Assembly (NCBI RefSeq): GCF_018324685.1
Contig: NZ_AP023354.1
Coordinates: 5,766,001-5,830,000, forward strand
Source of the DNA: Actinocatenispora sera
Lineage (GTDB): Bacteria > Actinomycetota > Actinomycetes > Mycobacteriales > Micromonosporaceae
Length of the DNA: 64,000 nt
Direction of reading: 5' to 3'
In this document: in pieces, positions 18,789 through 26,796 of the stretch
Numbering within the stretch: position 1 is the stretch's first letter
Layout of the letters: the number at the start of each line of letters is the position of its first letter
Position numbers and translations under genes: made by a program
Notes under the pieces: model-generated
The model's input: the letters and a program-made list of their open reading frames with translations, nothing else
The model's database searches: none
Told to the model about the DNA's origin: nothing

Positions 18789-19593
18789 CACAGACCCGGA
18801 CGACGACCGCGAGCTGCGCGCCGCGTTCGACAGCCTCCGTACCGCCGCCCTGCACGACCTGCCCGCACCGAGCGCCGACGCGGTCCGGCAGGCGGCCCGA
18901 CACCGCCGGCAGATGCACCGGGTCGTGGTCGCCGCGACCGCCGGCCTGGTGCTGGTCCTCGGCGGTGGCGGCGCGTTGCTCGCCACCCAGCAGGGCCGCC
19001 CTCCACAGCACGTGACCGCGGCGAGCTCGCCGTCGAGCGCGCATCGCACCACCGCCGCTCCCGGCGACACCGCGTCGCCCGGCGACACGACCCGGCCGAG
19101 CGAACCCACCGGCAGCACCGGACCCGGCGGTGTCCCCACGCCCGGCGCCGGGTCGATGGCCGTGTCGGTCGGTTCCGGCCCGGTCGCCGTGACCGGACCC
19201 GGCCACGACACGCAGGTGACCGTGACCATCCGCAACACCGGCACCGAGCCGATCGCGAACGCGGTCGTGTCGATCCTGCCGCAGGACGGGTGGTCGGTGC
19301 ACGACGGCGGCGCCTGCACCGTCGACGGCTGCCAGCTCGGCACGCTGCACGACCTGGCCCCCGGCGCCCAGCGCACCGTCACCGGCACCCTGTCGTACCT
19401 GCGGACGTTCACCTCGGCGGAGCCGGCCGGCGGCACCGTCACCGTCACCGCGCAGGACGACCGCGGCGGCACGCTCGGTACCGTCTCCCAGCCGTTCCAG
19501 GTCGACACCGGCGCCTCGCCGACACCCAGCAGCGGTGTCACGCCGTCCGAGCCGTCCTCCTCCCCCAGCCCCACCCCCACCCCGAACGACTGA
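18781..19593 (+). CDS. Single-pass membrane protein, possible anti-sigma partner, with extracytoplasmic Ig-like domain
   Basis: 270 aa; ATG at 18781 overlaps the sigma gene by 8 bases. The cytosolic N-terminus (about 45 residues, acidic start, ALHDLPAPSADAVRQAARHRRQ) resembles partners of SigE-type sigma factors; one TM helix follows (VVVAATAGLVLVLGGGGALLA). Outside, a Ser/Thr/Pro-rich linker leads to a CARDB/DUF11-like beta domain (VTVTIRNTGTEPIANAVVS, GTLSYLRTF), then a Ser/Pro tail. No zinc-binding HxxxCxxC anti-sigma motif is visible, so the anti-sigma role rests on operon position only. Confidence 0.75.
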   Translation: MPDTDPDDDRELRAAFDSLRTAALHDLPAPSADAVRQAARHRRQMHRVVVAATAGLVLVLGGGGALLATQQGRPPQHVTAASSPSSAHRTTAAPGDTASPGDTTRPSEPTGSTGPGGVPTPGAGSMAVSVGSGPVAVTGPGHDTQVTVTIRNTGTEPIANAVVSILPQDGWSVHDGGACTVDGCQLGTLHDLAPGAQRTVTGTLSYLRTFTSAEPAGGTVTVTAQDDRGGTLGTVSQPFQVDTGASPTPSSGVTPSEPSSSPSPTPTPND

Positions 19594-19721
19594 ACGACCG
19601 CTGCGGCCGGAGCATCCTCGACACTGGAACACCCGCCACCGCGGCGCGGACGCCGAGCCGCCGGTGGCTGCATGACGGCAAACGGGTGACCGCCCGCTTC
19701 TGACAGTCGGCCGGGACACCG

Positions 19722-20333
19722 TCAGCCGGTGGGCCAGACGACGGTGTCGAGGAAGTGCTCGATCGCGGTGGCGACCACCGCGTGCGCGGCCAGGCTCGCG
19801 GCGAGCGGTCCGGGCAGCAGCATGCCGTGATCGGCGCCCGGGATCTCGGCGACGTGCGGGGTCAGCCGGCGCGCCTCGGCGCCGTCCCAGGCCTCGTCCT
19901 CGGTACCGCCGACGAGCAGGAACGGTGCCTCGCTGCGGCCCAGTTCGGCGACCACCCGCGGGGTGTGCAGCAGCGGGGTCAGCCAGATCGCCGGCAGCCC
20001 GCGGTCGGCCGCGACGGAGGCGGCACGGGTACCGAGCGACTTGCCGACCAGCACCGTGGCGGCGCCGGGCAGGCTCTTCTCCACCCGGGCGAGGGCGTCG
20101 CTGACCTGGCCGCACACCCAGGCCTCGGACTCTGCGCTGGTCAGCCACGCGCGGGTGCCGGCCTGGTCGAGTTCGGGGGCGGTCCAGCGGACCGGCTCCA
20201 CGTACCCGTCGCGCACCTCGACCGCCTCCTGCGCGAAGTACAGCAGCGGTGACTCGACGGGGTAGCTGCGGCCGGGAACCAGGACAGCGGCCCGGGAAAC
20301 GCCCCCGGAAGCCGAGTCGGACGTATCAGTCAT
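19722..20333 (-). CDS. Small alpha/beta hydrolase
   Basis: 203 aa from ATG at 20331-20333. The nucleophile elbow is VGKSLGTRAA (GxSxG), a late Asp lies in VGGTEDEAWD and the histidine in PGADHGMLLPG, giving a complete triad. It resembles short hydrolases of the dienelactone-hydrolase/KANL3-like group. TAGGTT is placed exactly 7 bases before the ATG on the minus strand (20346-20341), so the message is probably leaderless. Substrate unknown; a cytosolic esterase/thioesterase is plausible. Confidence 0.8.
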   Translation of the reverse strand: MTDTSDSASGGVSRAAVLVPGRSYPVESPLLYFAQEAVEVRDGYVEPVRWTAPELDQAGTRAWLTSAESEAWVCGQVSDALARVEKSLPGAATVLVGKSLGTRAASVAADRGLPAIWLTPLLHTPRVVAELGRSEAPFLLVGGTEDEAWDGAEARRLTPHVAEIPGADHGMLLPGPLAASLAAHAVVATAIEHFLDTVVWPTG

Positions 20334-20711
20334 AACTGGGAACCTATCGCCCGACCGAGCACCGCCGCGACCCCGATCCGCAGCGCACCCCCTCCGCACC
20401 GTCACCCAACCAGGGCCATCGCCCCGTTGATCAAGGGAACGCGACACAACGTCCCAGGGCTCCGCGAACCGATCCCTTGATCAACGCGGGCGGGCCTTGA
20501 TCAACGACACCGGGCCTTGATCAACGACGCCGGGCGGGGCTTGATCGACGCGGGCGGGCGCGTGATCGACGCGGGCGGGCGCGTGATCGACGCGGGCGGG
20601 CGCGTGATCGACGCGGGCGGGGCTTGATCGACGCGGGCGGGTGCGTGATCGACAGGACGGGAGGCGGGCTGCGCGGCGGCGGCCTCGGTACGACGTGGCA
20701 GGCTGCACGGT
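20334..20711. other. Gene-free region with TGATC tandem array upstream of fasR
   Basis: The 378 bases between the divergent hydrolase and fasR contain the leaderless promoter of the hydrolase at the left edge, the tandem TGATC-containing array (20474-20655) and, 8 bases before the fasR GTG, a possible CAGGCT -10. I see no coding potential beyond shadow frames over the repeats. Confidence 0.7.
20474..20655 (+). repeat. Tandem array of about nine 20-24-bp units centred on TGATC(A/G)AC
   Basis: TTGATCAACG or GTGATCGACG recurs at roughly 20-24-base intervals from 20477 to 20650, separated by GCGGGCGGGCG. An outlying copy, TTGATCAA, is at 20428. The first units carry the palindrome TTGATCAA; later ones are near-identical GTGATCGACGCGGGCGGGCG. 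It lies directly upstream of fasR, and a lone GGTTGATCAGAACC is in the fasR-fabD gap (22161-22174). Possible multi-site operator or simple minisatellite. Confidence 0.85.
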
Positions 20712-22118
20712 GTGAGCAGTACAGCGGACCGGCCAGACGAGGCGCAGCCCCGCGACGGGGACGCCGCCGACCCGCCGACCCGCGCGACCGGCAGGGCGAG
20801 GCCAGGCGGCGTCGCGCTGGAGGCGACCCTGCGCCGGATCGAACGGGCGGCCGGCGGGCTCGCCGCCGAGAGCGTCGCCCGGATGGACGCGACGCTGCCG
20901 TGGTTCCGCGAGCTCAGCGCCGACCGGCGCAGCTGGGTGATGCTGATCTGCCAGTCCGGCGTCAACTCGTTCGCCGCCTGGACCCGGGATCCGGCCAAGC
21001 CGCCGGAGTTCGGCGACGAGGTGTTCGCCGGCGCGCCGCGCGAGCTGGCCCGGTCCATCTCGCTGCAGCACACGGTCGCGCTGATCAAGGTGACCATCGA
21101 CGTGGTCGAGGAGCGGGTACCGGAGCTCGCCGCGCCGGGCGAGGAGTCGGCGCTGGCCGAGGCGCTGCTGCGGTTCTCCCGCGAGGTCGCGTTCGCCTCC
21201 GCCCGGGTGTACGCGCGGGCCGCCGAGTCGCGCGGTGCCTGGGACGCCCGGTTGCAGGCGATGCTGGTCGATGCGCTGCTGCGGGGCGAGGTCGGTGACG
21301 CGATGGCCAGCCGGGCCGCCGCGCTGGGCTGGTCGGACGCGACGCCGGTCGCGGTGGCGGTGGGCCGCTCCCCCGCCGGCGACGCCACCTCGGTACTGCA
21401 CGGGCTGCACCGCACCGCGCGCCGGATCGGCGTCGAGGTGCTGGGTGGGGTACACGGCAACCGGCTGGTCGCCGTGCTCGGTGGCGCGCCGGACCCGGTG
21501 GCGGCGACCGCGAAGCTGCTGGAGGACTTCGGCGACGGGCCGGTGGTGGTCGGCCCGGCGGTGCCGTCGCTGGACGAGGCCACCGAGTCGGCGCGGGCCG
21601 CGATCGCCGGGTACCGGGCGGCGCACACGTGGCCGGGCGCGCCGCGCCCGGTGTCGGCCGGTGACCTGCTGCCGGAGCGGGCGCTGGCCGGCGACCCGGA
21701 GGCGCGCCGGCTGCTGCGCACCGACGTGTACGGGGCGCTGCAGCGGGCCGGTGACCTGCTGGACACGCTGGACGCGTTCTTCGCCGCCGGCGGCGTGCTG
21801 GAGTCCACCGCCCGCGCCCTGTACGTGCACCCCAACACCGTCCGGTACCGGCTGCGCCGGATCGCCGATCTGACCGGGTTCACCGCGACGGCGCCGCGGG
21901 ACTCGTTCGCGCTGCGGGTGGCGCTGGTGGTGGGCCGGTTGGACCAGGCGGCGCCGCGGCCGCCGCTGCCCGCGCCGGCGCTGGCCGACGGCAGTACCGG
22001 CGGATCGACACTACCCAGCGCGTCAGAAACCGGCACGGACAGCGACGTACCGGATGGTCAGGCGACACAACTCACAGCGCCGCCGGAGGACCCGCGTACC
22101 GCCAATCACGCGGGTTGA
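20712..22118 (+). CDS. fasR: FasR-like PucR-family regulator of fatty acid synthesis
   Basis: 468 aa from GTG at 20712. The C-terminus has the PucR-type HTH (LYVHPNTVRYRLRRIADLTG) preceded by a GGDEF-like/CdaR-like region; the N-terminal helical part (WVMLICQSGVNSFAAW, ISLQHTVALIKVTIDVVEERV) matches FasR. FasR binds long-chain acyl-CoA and activates the fab operon immediately downstream. A low-complexity C-terminal tail of about 50 residues is extra. The start lacks an RBS but has CAGGCT 7 bases upstream, so it may be leaderless. Confidence 0.9.
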   Translation: MSSTADRPDEAQPRDGDAADPPTRATGRARPGGVALEATLRRIERAAGGLAAESVARMDATLPWFRELSADRRSWVMLICQSGVNSFAAWTRDPAKPPEFGDEVFAGAPRELARSISLQHTVALIKVTIDVVEERVPELAAPGEESALAEALLRFSREVAFASARVYARAAESRGAWDARLQAMLVDALLRGEVGDAMASRAAALGWSDATPVAVAVGRSPAGDATSVLHGLHRTARRIGVEVLGGVHGNRLVAVLGGAPDPVAATAKLLEDFGDGPVVVGPAVPSLDEATESARAAIAGYRAAHTWPGAPRPVSAGDLLPERALAGDPEARRLLRTDVYGALQRAGDLLDTLDAFFAAGGVLESTARALYVHPNTVRYRLRRIADLTGFTATAPRDSFALRVALVVGRLDQAAPRPPLPAPALADGSTGGSTLPSASETGTDSDVPDGQATQLTAPPEDPRTANHAG

Positions 22119-22211
22119 ACGCTCGTTTTGTTGACTCTCCACAACGTCCGTGGTCGGGTTTGGTTGATCAGAACCGGTCGCGAAGGGCGCGGGATCGGTC
22201 AGAGTCGACGC
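22119..22211 (+). promoter_or_regulatory. fasR-fabD intergenic region, probable fab operon promoter
   Basis: The 93-base gap is AT-richer than its surroundings and contains TTGTTGACTCTCCACAA (TTGT/ACAA arms, 22128-22144) and GGTTGATCAGAACC (22161-22174). FasR is known to bind just upstream of fabD in actinobacteria, so one of these may be its site. Confidence 0.45.
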
Positions 22212-23165
22212 GTGCTCGCGATACTCGCCCCCGGACAGGGGTCGCAAAAGCCCGGCTTCCTGGCGCCGTGGCTCGACGTGGACGGCGTCGAGGCCCGGCT
22301 GCGCTGGCTGTCCACCGCCGCCGGCGCCGATCTGGTGCACCTGGGTACCGCGGCCGACGCCGACGAGATCAAGGACACCGCGCGCACCCAGCCGCTGCTG
22401 GTCGCCGCCGGGCTGGTCGCCGCCGAGCAGCTGCCGCTGGCGGGTGTCTCGGTCGTCGCCGGGCACTCCATCGGTGAGCTGACCGCCGCCGCCGTCGCCG
22501 GTGCGTTGAGCGCCGAGTCGGCGATGCTGTTCGCCGGCGTGCGCGGTCGCGAGATGGCCGCCGCCTGCGCGATCGAGCCGACCGGGATGAGCGCCGTGCT
22601 CGGTGGCGAGCCGGACGAGGTCGCCGCCGCGATCGAGGCCGCCGGGCTGACCCCGGCCAACCGCAACGGCGCCGGCCAGATCGTCGCCGCCGGCTCGCTG
22701 CCGGAGCTGGAGAAGTTCGCCGCCGAGCCGCCGGCCGGTACCCGGGTGCGGCCGCTCGCGGTCGCCGGCGCGTTCCACACCCGGTACATGGCGCCGGCCG
22801 AGGAGGCGCTGCAGCGTCTCGCCGACGGCATCACCGTGCGCGACCCGCAGCGGCGGCTGCTGTCCAATGCCGACGGCACCGCGGTCGGCTCCGGTACCGA
22901 GCTGGTTCGCCGGCTGGTCCGCCAGGTCACCAGCTCGGTGCGCTGGGACCTGTGCCTCGCGACGCTGGCCGACCTGGGCGTCACAGCGGTGCTCGAACTG
23001 CCGCCGGCCGGCACGCTGTCCGGCCTGGTCAAGCGGGAACTCAAGAGCCGCGGCGTGCCCGAGATCGTCACCCTCAACACCCCGGACGACCTGCCCGCCG
23101 CTCGGGACCTGATCGCACGGCACGGCGAGCCGGCCCGCTTCGCCGAGACGGGAGACAACGCATGA
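22212..23165 (+). CDS. fabD: Malonyl-CoA:ACP transacylase
   Basis: 317 aa from GTG at 22212, giving VLAILAPGQGSQKPGFL. The nucleophile motif GHSIGE is at about residue 90, the conserved Arg is in GVRGREMAAAC and the catalytic His in VAGAFHTRYMAPA. Transfers malonate from CoA to acyl carrier protein for type II fatty acid synthesis. First gene of the fab operon; its stop overlaps fabH as ATGA. An upstream TTG-initiated extension is unlikely because the PGQGSQ motif belongs near the N-terminus. Confidence 0.96.
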   Translation: MLAILAPGQGSQKPGFLAPWLDVDGVEARLRWLSTAAGADLVHLGTAADADEIKDTARTQPLLVAAGLVAAEQLPLAGVSVVAGHSIGELTAAAVAGALSAESAMLFAGVRGREMAAACAIEPTGMSAVLGGEPDEVAAAIEAAGLTPANRNGAGQIVAAGSLPELEKFAAEPPAGTRVRPLAVAGAFHTRYMAPAEEALQRLADGITVRDPQRRLLSNADGTAVGSGTELVRRLVRQVTSSVRWDLCLATLADLGVTAVLELPPAGTLSGLVKRELKSRGVPEIVTLNTPDDLPAARDLIARHGEPARFAETGDNA

Positions 23166-24127
23166 TCACCCCCGGAGGACCAGCCCGCGGCACCAAGATC
23201 GTCGCGATGGGTCACTACCAGCCGGCGAAGGTGCTCACCAACGAGGACCTGACCCGCATCGTGGACACCACCGACGAGTGGATCACCTCGCGGGTGGGTA
23301 TCAAGGAACGCCGGGTCGCGGAGAACGAGACGGTGGCCGACATGGCCACCGCCGCCGCCGGGAAGGCGCTCGCCAACGCCGGCCTCACCCCGTACGACAT
23401 CGACCAGGTCATCGTGGCCACCTGCTCGTCGATCGACCGGTGCCCGAACGTGGCCTGCCGGGTGGCGAACAACCTCGGCATCACCGCACCGGCGGCGTTC
23501 GACCTCAACACCGGCTGCTCCGGCTTCGAGTACGCGCTCGCCACCGCCGACCACGCGATCCGGGCCGGCGCGGCCCGGCGGGCGCTGGTGATCGGCGCGG
23601 AGAAGCTCACCGACGTCACCGACTACACCGACCGCACCTCGTGCATCCTGTTCGGCGACGCTGCGGGGGCCGCGGTGGTCGAGGCGGTCGCCGACGACGA
23701 GGAACCCGGCGTCGGCCCGGTGTTGTGGGGTTCGGACCCGAGCAAGGGCTCGGTGCTGACCATCGAGGGGCGCCGCGGCTACATCAAGCAGGACGGGCCG
23801 ACGGTGTTCCGCTGGACCCAGACCGAGCTGCCCAAGCTCATCGCGGAGACCTGCCGGCGGGCCGGTGTCGAGCCGTCCGAGCTGGGCGGATTCGTCGCGC
23901 ACCAGGCGAACCTGCGGATCATCGAGCCGCTGGCGAAGAAGCTCGGCGCCACCAACGCGGTGGTCGCCCGCGACATCGTCGAGTCGGGCAACACCTCGGC
24001 CGCGTCCGTACCGCTGGCGCTGTCGAAGCTGATCGAGCGCGGCGAGCTCACCTCCGGTGTGCCGGTGCTGCTGTTCGGCTTCGGCGGCGGGCTCACCTAC
24101 GCGGGGCAGGTCGTGCGCTGCCCGTAA
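23162..24127 (+). CDS. fabH: 3-oxoacyl-ACP synthase III
   Basis: 321 aa. The catalytic triad is complete: Cys in NTGCSGFEYAL, His in VAHQANLRI and Asn in ESGNTSAASVP. WITSRVGIKERR and the final GFGGGLTYAG are family signatures. It primes fatty acid synthesis by condensing acyl-CoA (often branched in actinomycetes) with malonyl-ACP. ATG overlaps the fabD stop, so the two are translationally coupled. Confidence 0.96.
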   Translation: MITPGGPARGTKIVAMGHYQPAKVLTNEDLTRIVDTTDEWITSRVGIKERRVAENETVADMATAAAGKALANAGLTPYDIDQVIVATCSSIDRCPNVACRVANNLGITAPAAFDLNTGCSGFEYALATADHAIRAGAARRALVIGAEKLTDVTDYTDRTSCILFGDAAGAAVVEAVADDEEPGVGPVLWGSDPSKGSVLTIEGRRGYIKQDGPTVFRWTQTELPKLIAETCRRAGVEPSELGGFVAHQANLRIIEPLAKKLGATNAVVARDIVESGNTSAASVPLALSKLIERGELTSGVPVLLFGFGGGLTYAGQVVRCP

Positions 24128-24235
24128 CCGAATTTCGCAGCCGTCGCCGACCCGACACCCCGGGTACGGCACCATGAGACGTCGGGTGCGGCGAAAGGCG
24201 CCGCGACACCCGGCAGGACAAGGAAGGAACACCGC

Positions 24236-24478
24236 ATGACCCGCGACGAGATTCGCACCGGCCTGGCCGACATCCTGGAAGAGGTGGCCGGCGTGGACAA
24301 GTCCGACGTCGCCGACGAGAAGTCGTTCACCGAGGAGCTGGACGTCGACTCGCTGTCGATGGTGGAGGTCGTGGTCGCCGCCGAGGAGAAGTTCGGCGTG
24401 AAGATCCCCGACGACGAGGTCCCGAACCTGAAGACCGTCGGCGACGCGGTCACCTACATCGAGAAGAACGCGGCCTGA
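24236..24478 (+). CDS. acpP: Acyl carrier protein
   Basis: 80 aa, acidic, with the phosphopantetheine serine in VDSLSMVEVV and the downstream helix KFGVKIPDDEV. Strong RBS AAGGAAGGA. It carries growing acyl chains for FabH and FabF. 108 bases separate it from fabH; a repeat hairpin starts immediately after its stop. Confidence 0.97.
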   Translation: MTRDEIRTGLADILEEVAGVDKSDVADEKSFTEELDVDSLSMVEVVVAAEEKFGVKIPDDEVPNLKTVGDAVTYIEKNAA

Positions 24479-24480
24479 GA

Positions 24481-24553
24481 GGCTGTTGGGGAACGTCATG
24501 ATCGGCTGCGCGGGCCTCGCTCGCTCGCTGGATCCGAGGTCCCCCCGACAGCC
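24481..24553 (+). repeat. Hairpin repeat element, copy A (after acpP)
   Basis: An imperfect inverted repeat: GGCTGTTGGGGAAC (24481-24494) pairs with GTCCCCCCGACAGCC (24539-24553), allowing a G-U pair. It shares the core GGGGAACNTCATGATCGGC and the closing GGTCCCCC(C)GACAG with copy B at 43090-43147, but has a longer middle with CTCGCTCGCTCGCTGG. It begins 3 bases after the acpP stop. Confidence 0.75.
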
Positions 24554-24565
24554 GCTACCCGCACC

Positions 24566-24600
24566 GACAGGATGGCCGGCCGCCGGACCGCCATCCTGTC
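24566..24600 (+). terminator. Hairpin in the acpP-fabF gap
   Basis: Perfect 11-bp stem GACAGGATGGC (24566-24576) / GCCATCCTGTC (24590-24600) with a GC-rich loop. No T run. It could attenuate between abundant acpP message and fabF, or stabilise the acpP 3' end. Confidence 0.5.
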
Positions 24601-24672
24601 CGTGTTGCACGGCTGGTACACCGGTCGCACAGGCAGACCGGTGACGATCGAAATGCTGGAGGCGACATCACG

Positions 24673-25908
24673 ATGACGAGCCACTCCACGCCGGAAGTGG
24701 TAGTCACCGGGCTCGGCGCGACGACACCCCTCGGCGGGGACGTCGCGTCCACCTGGGAGGCCATGGTCGCCGGCCGCTCCGGCATCCGGGCCCTGGATGC
24801 CGACTGGGCGGCCGAGCTGCCGGTGCGCATTGCCGGACTGATGGTCGACGACCCGACCAACCACATCGACCGGGTGAAGGCCCGCCGGATGGACCGTTCC
24901 GAGCAGGCGGCGCTGGTCGCCGCGCGGCAGGCCTGGCGCGACGCCGGGCTGGACGAGGACGATCCGGACCGGGAGCGGGTCGCGGTCAGCGTCGGTACCG
25001 GCATCGGCGGCGCCCGCACCCTGGTCGATCAGCACGATCGGCTGCTCGCCAAGGGCCCGCGCCTGGTCAGCCCGCACACGGTGCCGATGCTGATGCCGAA
25101 CGGCCCGGCCGCGTACGTCGGGCTGGAGTTCCACGTGCTCGGCGGGGTGCACTCGGCGGCCAGCGCCTGCGCGACCTCCTCGGAGGCCATCGCGCTGGGG
25201 CTGGACATCATCCGGTCCGGCCGGGCCGACGTGGTGCTCGCCGGCGGTACCGAGGCGGTGGCGTTCCCGCTGCCGATCGCCGGGTTCGCGGCGATGCGGG
25301 CGATGTCGACCCGCAACGACGAGCCGACCCGGGCGTCCCGCCCGTTCGACAAGGGCCGGGACGGGTTCGTGCTCGGCGAGGGCGCCGGCGTGGTGGTCCT
25401 GGAGCGCGCCGACCGGGCCGCCGCCCGTGGCGCCACGGTGTACGCGCGGCTCGCCGGCGCGGCGCTGACCTCCGACGGGTACGACATCGTGCAGCCGGAC
25501 CCGGAGGGCACCCAGCAGGCCCGGGCGATGCGGCTGGCGATCGCCGACGCGGGCCTGTCGCCGGCCGACATCGCGCACGTCAACGCGCACGCCACCTCGA
25601 CCCCGATCGGCGACATGGGGGAGATCGCGGCGATCCGCAAGGCGGTCGGCGAGCAGCCGGTGGTCACCTCGACCAAGTCGATGACCGGGCACCTGCTCGG
25701 CGCGGCCGGCGCGATCGAGTCGATCGCGACGATCCTCGCGGTACGAGACGGCGTCGTGCCGCCGACGATCAACCTGGACGACCCGGACGACGAGCTGACC
25801 CTCGACGTCGCGGCGAACGTCGCCCGCCGGATGGAGGTTCCGGCCGCGCTGAACAACTCGTTCGGCTTCGGCGGGCACAACTGCGCGCTCTGTTTCCAGC
25901 GCGTGTAG
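24673..25908 (+). CDS. fabF: 3-oxoacyl-ACP synthase II
   Basis: 411 aa. Catalytic Cys in ASACATSSEA, two His in NAHATSTPIGD and KSMTGHLLGAAG, and the Lys of the latter are present; the end NNSFGFGGHNCAL is standard. It elongates acyl-ACP chains. Last gene of the fab cluster, 194 bases after acpP across two hairpins, and followed by a strong terminator. Confidence 0.96.
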   Translation: MTSHSTPEVVVTGLGATTPLGGDVASTWEAMVAGRSGIRALDADWAAELPVRIAGLMVDDPTNHIDRVKARRMDRSEQAALVAARQAWRDAGLDEDDPDRERVAVSVGTGIGGARTLVDQHDRLLAKGPRLVSPHTVPMLMPNGPAAYVGLEFHVLGGVHSAASACATSSEAIALGLDIIRSGRADVVLAGGTEAVAFPLPIAGFAAMRAMSTRNDEPTRASRPFDKGRDGFVLGEGAGVVVLERADRAAARGATVYARLAGAALTSDGYDIVQPDPEGTQQARAMRLAIADAGLSPADIAHVNAHATSTPIGDMGEIAAIRKAVGEQPVVTSTKSMTGHLLGAAGAIESIATILAVRDGVVPPTINLDDPDDELTLDVAANVARRMEVPAALNNSFGFGGHNCALCFQRV

Positions 25909-25924
25909 CTCTCGCGCGAGCACG

Positions 25925-25956
25925 GCGGCCCCGTCCGGGACAATGGACGGGGCCGC
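25925..25956 (+). terminator. Terminator after fabF
   Basis: Perfect 12-bp stem GCGGCCCCGTCC (25925-25936) / GGACGGGGCCGC (25945-25956), loop of eight, 17 bases after the fabF stop. An in-frame ATG for the next gene (25943) lies in the loop, which argues for the later start at 25979. Confidence 0.75.
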
Positions 25957-25978
25957 TGTGCGCTACCCGGGAGTCTCG

Positions 25979-26740
25979 ATGAAACGCGTCGACTACGACG
26001 GACCCATCCACCGCGACTATCACGCCAGCCGAGCCCTCGGCGAGGAGACGAGCCGGGCGTGGCTGGAGCTGTTCGACACGATCCTGCCCGCCCGCCGGCC
26101 GCTGTCCGGGCTGGACCTCGGCTCCGGTACGGGCCGGTTCTCGCCGCTGCTCGCCGAGGCGTTCGGGCCGGTCACCGGGGTCGAGCCGGCGGACGCGATG
26201 CGGGCGGTCGCGACGCGCGAGTCGGCCCATCCGCTGGTCCGGTACGTCGCCGGTTCGGCCACCGCGATCCCGGCCGCCGGCGGCGAGTTCGACTACGGGC
26301 TGCTGTTTCTGGTGTGGCATCACGTGGCGGACAAGGACGCGGCCGCGCGCGAGATCGCCCGGGTGCTGCGGCCGGGCGGCACGCTGCTGGTACGCGCGCA
26401 GTTCAGCGACCGGATGCCGGACATCTGGTGGCTGCGGCACTTCCCGGGCGGGCTGGAGCTCGACGCCCGGATGTACCGGCCGCTGGCCGCCGAGATCGAG
26501 ACGTTCGAGGCGGCCGGCTTCGCGGCGCGGCCGGACCTGCGGATGGTGCGCGACCCGTCCACGCAGACCAGGGCGCAGCGGCTGGCCCGGCTGCGGCATC
26601 GGTCCATGTCGGTGTTCCAGCACATGTCCGAGGAGCAGATCGCGGCCGGCTTCGCGTCGCTGCAACGCGAGGTCGACGCCGACCCGGGTGCCGCCGAGCC
26701 GACGGCGGAGGCGACCGTACTCGTCCTGACCCGCAGCTGA
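25979..26740 (+). CDS. Class I SAM-dependent methyltransferase
   Basis: 253 aa from ATG at 25979 with a GGGAG RBS. Motif I is LDLGSGTGRFSPLLAEAFG, the acidic residue is in TGVEPADAM, and motif post-I/II FDYGLLFLVWHHVAD and the motif III VLRPGGTLLVR follow. This is the Methyltransf_11 type. The substrate is not apparent. It is alone, convergent with the symporter gene. Confidence 0.88.
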   Translation: MKRVDYDGPIHRDYHASRALGEETSRAWLELFDTILPARRPLSGLDLGSGTGRFSPLLAEAFGPVTGVEPADAMRAVATRESAHPLVRYVAGSATAIPAAGGEFDYGLLFLVWHHVADKDAAAREIARVLRPGGTLLVRAQFSDRMPDIWWLRHFPGGLELDARMYRPLAAEIETFEAAGFAARPDLRMVRDPSTQTRAQRLARLRHRSMSVFQHMSEEQIAAGFASLQREVDADPGAAEPTAEATVLVLTRS

Positions 26741-26796
26741 GCCCGGGTGGCTGAGCCGCGGTGGCCGTGTCCACGGTGGACGGAGCCACCCTCCGG

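Noticed and set aside
18781-19593. Calling the sigma factor's partner a zinc-binding anti-sigma factor.
   Set aside because: No HxxxCxxC motif in the cytosolic part; only position suggests the role.
20474-20655. TGATC array considered as CRISPR or a replication origin (DnaA boxes).
   Set aside because: Units too short with no unique spacers; no TTATCCACA-like boxes or dnaA/dnaN neighbours.
25943-25978. Upstream ATG for the methyltransferase.
   Set aside because: It lies in the loop of the fabF terminator; ATG 25979 has a GGGAG RBS and fits the family start.
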